Shown here: piece after piece, positions 60,501 through 64,000 of the stretch | Layout: each line of letters begins with the position of its first letter | Numbering within the stretch: position 1 is the first letter of the stretch | Assembly: GCF_004193775.1 (NCBI RefSeq) | Contig: NC_041010.1 | Location: forward strand, 41,219,562 to 41,283,561 | Length of the DNA stretch: 64,000 nt | Direction of reading: 5' to 3' | From: Glycine soja | Lineage: Eukaryota; Streptophyta; Magnoliopsida; Fabales; Fabaceae | The notes under the pieces: model-generated | What the model was told of the DNA's origin: nothing | The model's database searches: none | Seen by the model: the letters and a program-made list of their open reading frames with translations, nothing else | Position numbers and translations under genes: made by a program

Positions 60501-61920
60501 AATTTAGTTTTGAAAAGTAAAATATGAAATTCATACTTTCAAAATGCAGTTTTTGAAAACCAAATTCTTGAACATATGGTCATTGAAAATATATTTGGAA
60601 ATTATTTTTTGGACAAGGATGTTTTTTTTTTAAAAAATATTAAATGCACAAAAAGGGAGGCATGCAATATTTAACAATTGATTGGAAAAAAAGTGCTTAA
60701 GAGGGGAGACACAATTAAATTTTTTCCACTTAAGTTTTTCGAAGGTGATTAGATATTGATAAAGCCAATAAATACTTCATGAAAAAGTGTTCATATATGA
60801 AATAATATCAAAAAAGATAAATTGAAAGAGAAAAGAGGATATAAAAAAAAATTAAGAACACTTTTGTTGAAAAAAAACTCTTAATTGAAAAATAATTCCT
60901 AAGAATGTTTCCATTCAAGATAAGTATTGTAATTTATATGAGAGGATTTCTTAAAATTTTTGAAATTAAATGAAAAAAAATATGAAAATGATATATTAAA
61001 ATATATAATTAGTTAACAAAAGAATACAACTAAAAATAGAAGAAACACAATGTTGTTAGAACTTGACCACTCATTAAACTGATGAGTCATTGGTTAAATC
61101 ACATAAATTGATATAAGTTATTATGAATAGATTTAAATATTTAATATTTCATTTTTTTCTTCTATAATCTAAATTGAGTCATATATTTTTTTAAAAGTAA
61201 ACTCTTTCAAATTCTATTTTATTTTTATAAAATCTATATCCAATGCATGTTGTGAATAAATTGATTTAACAATTAAGAATCATATTCCTTTTAATGTTTT
61301 TTTTATTTATCAAAACATGTACCGTAACGTCTTTTGTTACAATAGACAATCATATATAAATTTGCTAAAGATTAAATTTTCAAAGCCAAAAAGGTTTGAA
61401 ATCACACTTCAAGCATATTAAAATAATCAATATAATTCATTTGTGTATAAACTAAATCATGAAATCCGATACTCAAGCAATTACTAACAATCCTAAATGA
61501 GAAACAATAAAATCCATTCACCCACAAATGACCCTTTATTCTAATAAATACTAACAAGTCTAAAATCAAACTAAATGAGATAGTATTTCTTCAAGCCTCC
61601 TTAGTCTCACTAATTTCGTCTCCATGCTTTGAAAACAACATTAGCCAATGAGGTATATATTCTCAATGAATAAAACACACAACATAAAATATTTCACAAA
61701 TAGTGTTTGTTCTCACTAGACGCAGCAATCAGGAAAGTCAACTATGGTATCCATGTTCTTCTAAAATAATGCTAGTAATAAATATCTTAAAATAGTAGTT
61801 TTCTTGTAAATATTACAACATCATCTCACTTGCCTTTCACATAACAACAATTAATTATTGAAAATATCAGAATCAATCTACACACACTAAATTAATTAAA
61901 TTCTATGACATCCAACTATT
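57540..61920. other. AT-rich intergenic DNA, no gene seen
   Basis: No ORF or RNA recognised. It contains a polypyrimidine tract (58716-58871), a possible MITE-like AT-rich segment at 58070-58330 and a GC-elevated island at 60115-60425 of unknown nature. Confidence 0.45.
58716..58871. repeat. Polypyrimidine tract with internal 53 bp duplication
   Basis: About 155 bases almost wholly C and T on plus. The phrase TTTCTCTCTC[AC]C followed by a C-rich run recurs at 58749 and 58802, so part of it is an imperfect tandem duplication of period 53. Confidence 0.7.
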
Positions 61921-62283
61921 ATGTGGAGATATAATCGTTCCTTGAAGAAGTTACCCCAATCCTAGTAATGTGGAGCACTAGCTCAATCTTATGTGGAGAT
62001 ATACTTTTTACTCAAAGAAGTTACCTCATTATCAATAATGTGGAACACTAGTTCAATCTCATGTAGAGATATACTCATTCTTCAAAGAAGTTACCTTAAT
62101 CTCTTGTAATGTGGAGTACTGACTTAATCTCATGTGGAGATGTACTCCTTCCTCGAAGAAATTACCTCAATTACCTTAATCTCTTGTAATGTGGAGTACT
62201 AGTTCAAACCCATGTGGATACATACTCCTTTCTCAAAGTTACCTCAATTTTTTATAATGTGGAGCACCAACTAAATCTCATGT
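61921..62283. repeat. Minisatellite, about five 70 bp units
   Basis: The unit starts ATGTGGAGATATACTC, contains CAAAGAAGTTACCTCAAT and TAATGTGGAGCACTAGTTCA, and repeats at 61921, 61991, 62061, 62132 and 62212, with a broken start of a sixth at 62280. Periods are 70, 70, 71, 80 and 68; the 80 comes from a short internal duplication (TTACCTCAA/TTACCTTAA). Units differ by several substitutions, so it is not very young. Confidence 0.92.
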
Positions 62284-62711
62284 TATCAAACAATCATATA
62301 TAAAAATATGATATCAAACATATCCCGATTAATTAAATCAACCAAGAACCTATCACAATTCAATTGATTACAAACACACACTACACAACCATGGTCCTTC
62401 TCAATTACTTAGAATATTTCAAATTATTTATGAAAAAAATAATCTTCAAAGAATATACCATGACAGTTTTAAAGGAAAAAATGTGTTTTACTCACCTCTT
62501 AAAGATATTCTTAAGCCTTTAGAAGCTTGCACAACATATCCTATAGTCATAGGACACTTCCTTCCTATGCATTCCCATTTTTTCCAACTATTTTTATCTC
62601 ACTTTGTTCTTTGTTTCTAGGTCTCTCTTTAGTTGATGTACCTTGATTTTTCTAATATCTATTTATACTAATTTCTAGCCATTTTAATTATCTACTATTG
62701 ATTGTAACTTA

Positions 62712-62845
62712 TCTTATCTTATTTATCTTATATATAAATATAAAATAAATCTAATATCTTATTTTATTTATCTTATATATAAATACAAAATAAATCTAAT
62801 ATATTATCTTATTTTATTTACCTTACATGTAAATACAAGAGAAAC
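62712..62845. repeat. AT-rich tandem repeat, period about 48 bp
   Basis: TTATTTATCTTATATATAAA followed by TA[CT]AAAATAAATCTAATAT recurs about three times, the last copy diverged (ACCTTACATGTAAATACAAG). Confidence 0.7.
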
Positions 62846-62972
62846 TATTTTATTTTAAAAAATACTAGATAAAACAAATATTCCATTTTGTCTTATCTAA
62901 ACTATATATATGAATTTTCTATCTTGTTAGTTATTTTTTCTATAATAAATATTATTATTATTTTTGGGATGT

Positions 62973-63250
62973 TACATGTATATCATTTTTTAATATTTTA
63001 ATTACTTTTTATTTTAATTAGAGTTAATCATCCGAACCTAGTATGTAAATCTGCCCCTGCTCCATATAAAGGAACATTTTGCCTTTTTTTATTTGTTTTC
63101 AAATACTTAATACAAATAATATTGAGCCTTGAATAAATAATTAAAATAAAAACATTCAATGAAAAATAAAAAATTAAATACCATATTAATTTTTCAGAAA
63201 CCATTAAAATGTATATTTTAAATAATATTCTTAATGGATTGTTTTAGGAA
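62973..63250. repeat. Direct repeat copy 1 (744 bp spacing)
   Basis: About 270 bases match the segment starting near 63713, with landmarks GAGTTAATCATCC-GAACCTAGTAT, CCCCTGCTCCATATAAAGGA and AATATTGAGCCTTGAATAAAT in the same order. Divergence is visible but modest. No protein-coding capacity. Confidence 0.8.
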
Positions 63251-63712
63251 CTATTAATTGTATCTAATTAAATTGTATTTTGTTTAAATTGGAAAATAAT
63301 TAATATTTTTACCATACTTTTAAAAATTAAATACTTGGATTTTTGCTTTAAAAATTTACATTTTAATTCCATAGCATGAAAAAACGTGCAATTAATTTTC
63401 TTCTAAATATGAAATAAATAATTGTTCGAAGTCATATAGAATTTAATATTATTACCATATTTTAATAGTATTTTGTAATAATTTTTTTATTTATTATTTT
63501 AACTATTACTATCAAAATTATATCAATATAGAAATTTTTCTTGCTGTATAGAAATGCTTAATAAAAATTTGAGCAAATCACACTTTGCATTTCTACTCTT
63601 TTTTTTTTTTGAATTACACACAATATTATTTTTTAATATTTCTACACTAATTCCATTTAATGTTTAAAAACATTACACTCATACCGCTTTTTATCTTATT
63701 ATTTATTAAAAC

Positions 63713-64000
63713 ATGTACATTATTTTTTTTTTTTAAATATTTTAATTGCTTTTTATTTTAATTGGAGTCAATCATCCAAACCTAGTATTTTAATCTACCC
63801 CTGCTTCATATAAAGGATCATTTTGCATTTATTATTTGTTTTCAAACTCTTAATAAAAACAATATTGAGCCTTCAATAAATAATTAAAATTAATACATTT
63901 AATGAAAATAATCAGATACAGGAAAAATAAAAAATTAAATTCCTTATTAATTTTAAGAAACTAATAAAATACATATATTAATTAATATTATTAATTTATT
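63713..64000. repeat. Direct repeat copy 2, runs off the window end
   Basis: Second copy of the repeat at 62973-63250, offset by about 744 bases: GAGTCAATCATCCAAACCTA, CCCCTGCTTCATATAAAGGA and AATATTGAGCCTTCAATAAA. It may continue as a longer array or be the second end of an element. Confidence 0.8.

Noticed and set aside
61921..62283. Regularly spaced repeats as a CRISPR array
   Set aside because: This is a eukaryotic genome; the units are full-length tandem copies without unique spacers and no cas genes are present.

Overview
This is a 64 kb stretch of a flowering-plant nuclear genome. Background DNA is very AT-rich, genes have GT-AG introns, and decayed plant mobile elements are common (Mutator-like, plant mobile domain, RTE-type LINE, solo LTR, MITEs). 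Protein sequences and repeat types point to a legume, most likely Glycine; that assignment is from recognition of sequence style, not from a search.

Layout. (a) 1-6.6 kb: a mitochondrial carrier gene of the BOU / carnitine-acylcarnitine-carrier-like group on +, with a long intron in its 5' leader. (b) 6.6-10.0 kb: a 102 bp MITE, then a small four-exon gene for a 189-residue lysine-rich protein of unknown function, with a striking 4 x 7 bp ACGT array in its promoter. (c) 16.3-17.2 kb: an intronless, GC-rich PYR1/PYL1-type abscisic acid receptor gene on +. (d) 21.9-25.2 kb: remains of a Mutator-like transposase and of a plant-mobile-domain (MAIN-like) protein in opposite orientations. (e) 30.6-35.1 kb: an intron-containing elongator tRNA-Met gene on -, a gene for a 169-residue basic protein on + with a long leader intron full of MITEs, and a small 110-residue protein gene on -. 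(f) 42.16-42.58 kb: an intact solo LTR with 5 bp target duplication. (g) 44.4-46.3 kb: an intronless MYC2/3/4-type bHLH gene on -. (h) 46.3-64 kb: gene-poor AT-rich DNA with a 5'-truncated RTE LINE, a 70 bp tandem repeat and a 744 bp-spaced direct repeat running off the end.

How the genes relate. The ABA receptor and the MYC-type jasmonate transcription factor lie about 28 kb apart, with the BOU-like carrier on the far side of the receptor. From memory of Arabidopsis locus numbers, PYL1, MYC3 and BOU are close neighbours on chromosome 5, and PYR1 and MYC4 are adjacent on chromosome 4, so this looks like a conserved ABA-receptor/MYC block expanded by transposons. Nothing in the window suggests a bacterial-style operon or defence system. 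The most unusual material is the receptor-MYC linkage, the inverted Mutator/PMD remnant, the ACGT array and several cleanly bounded mobile insertions.
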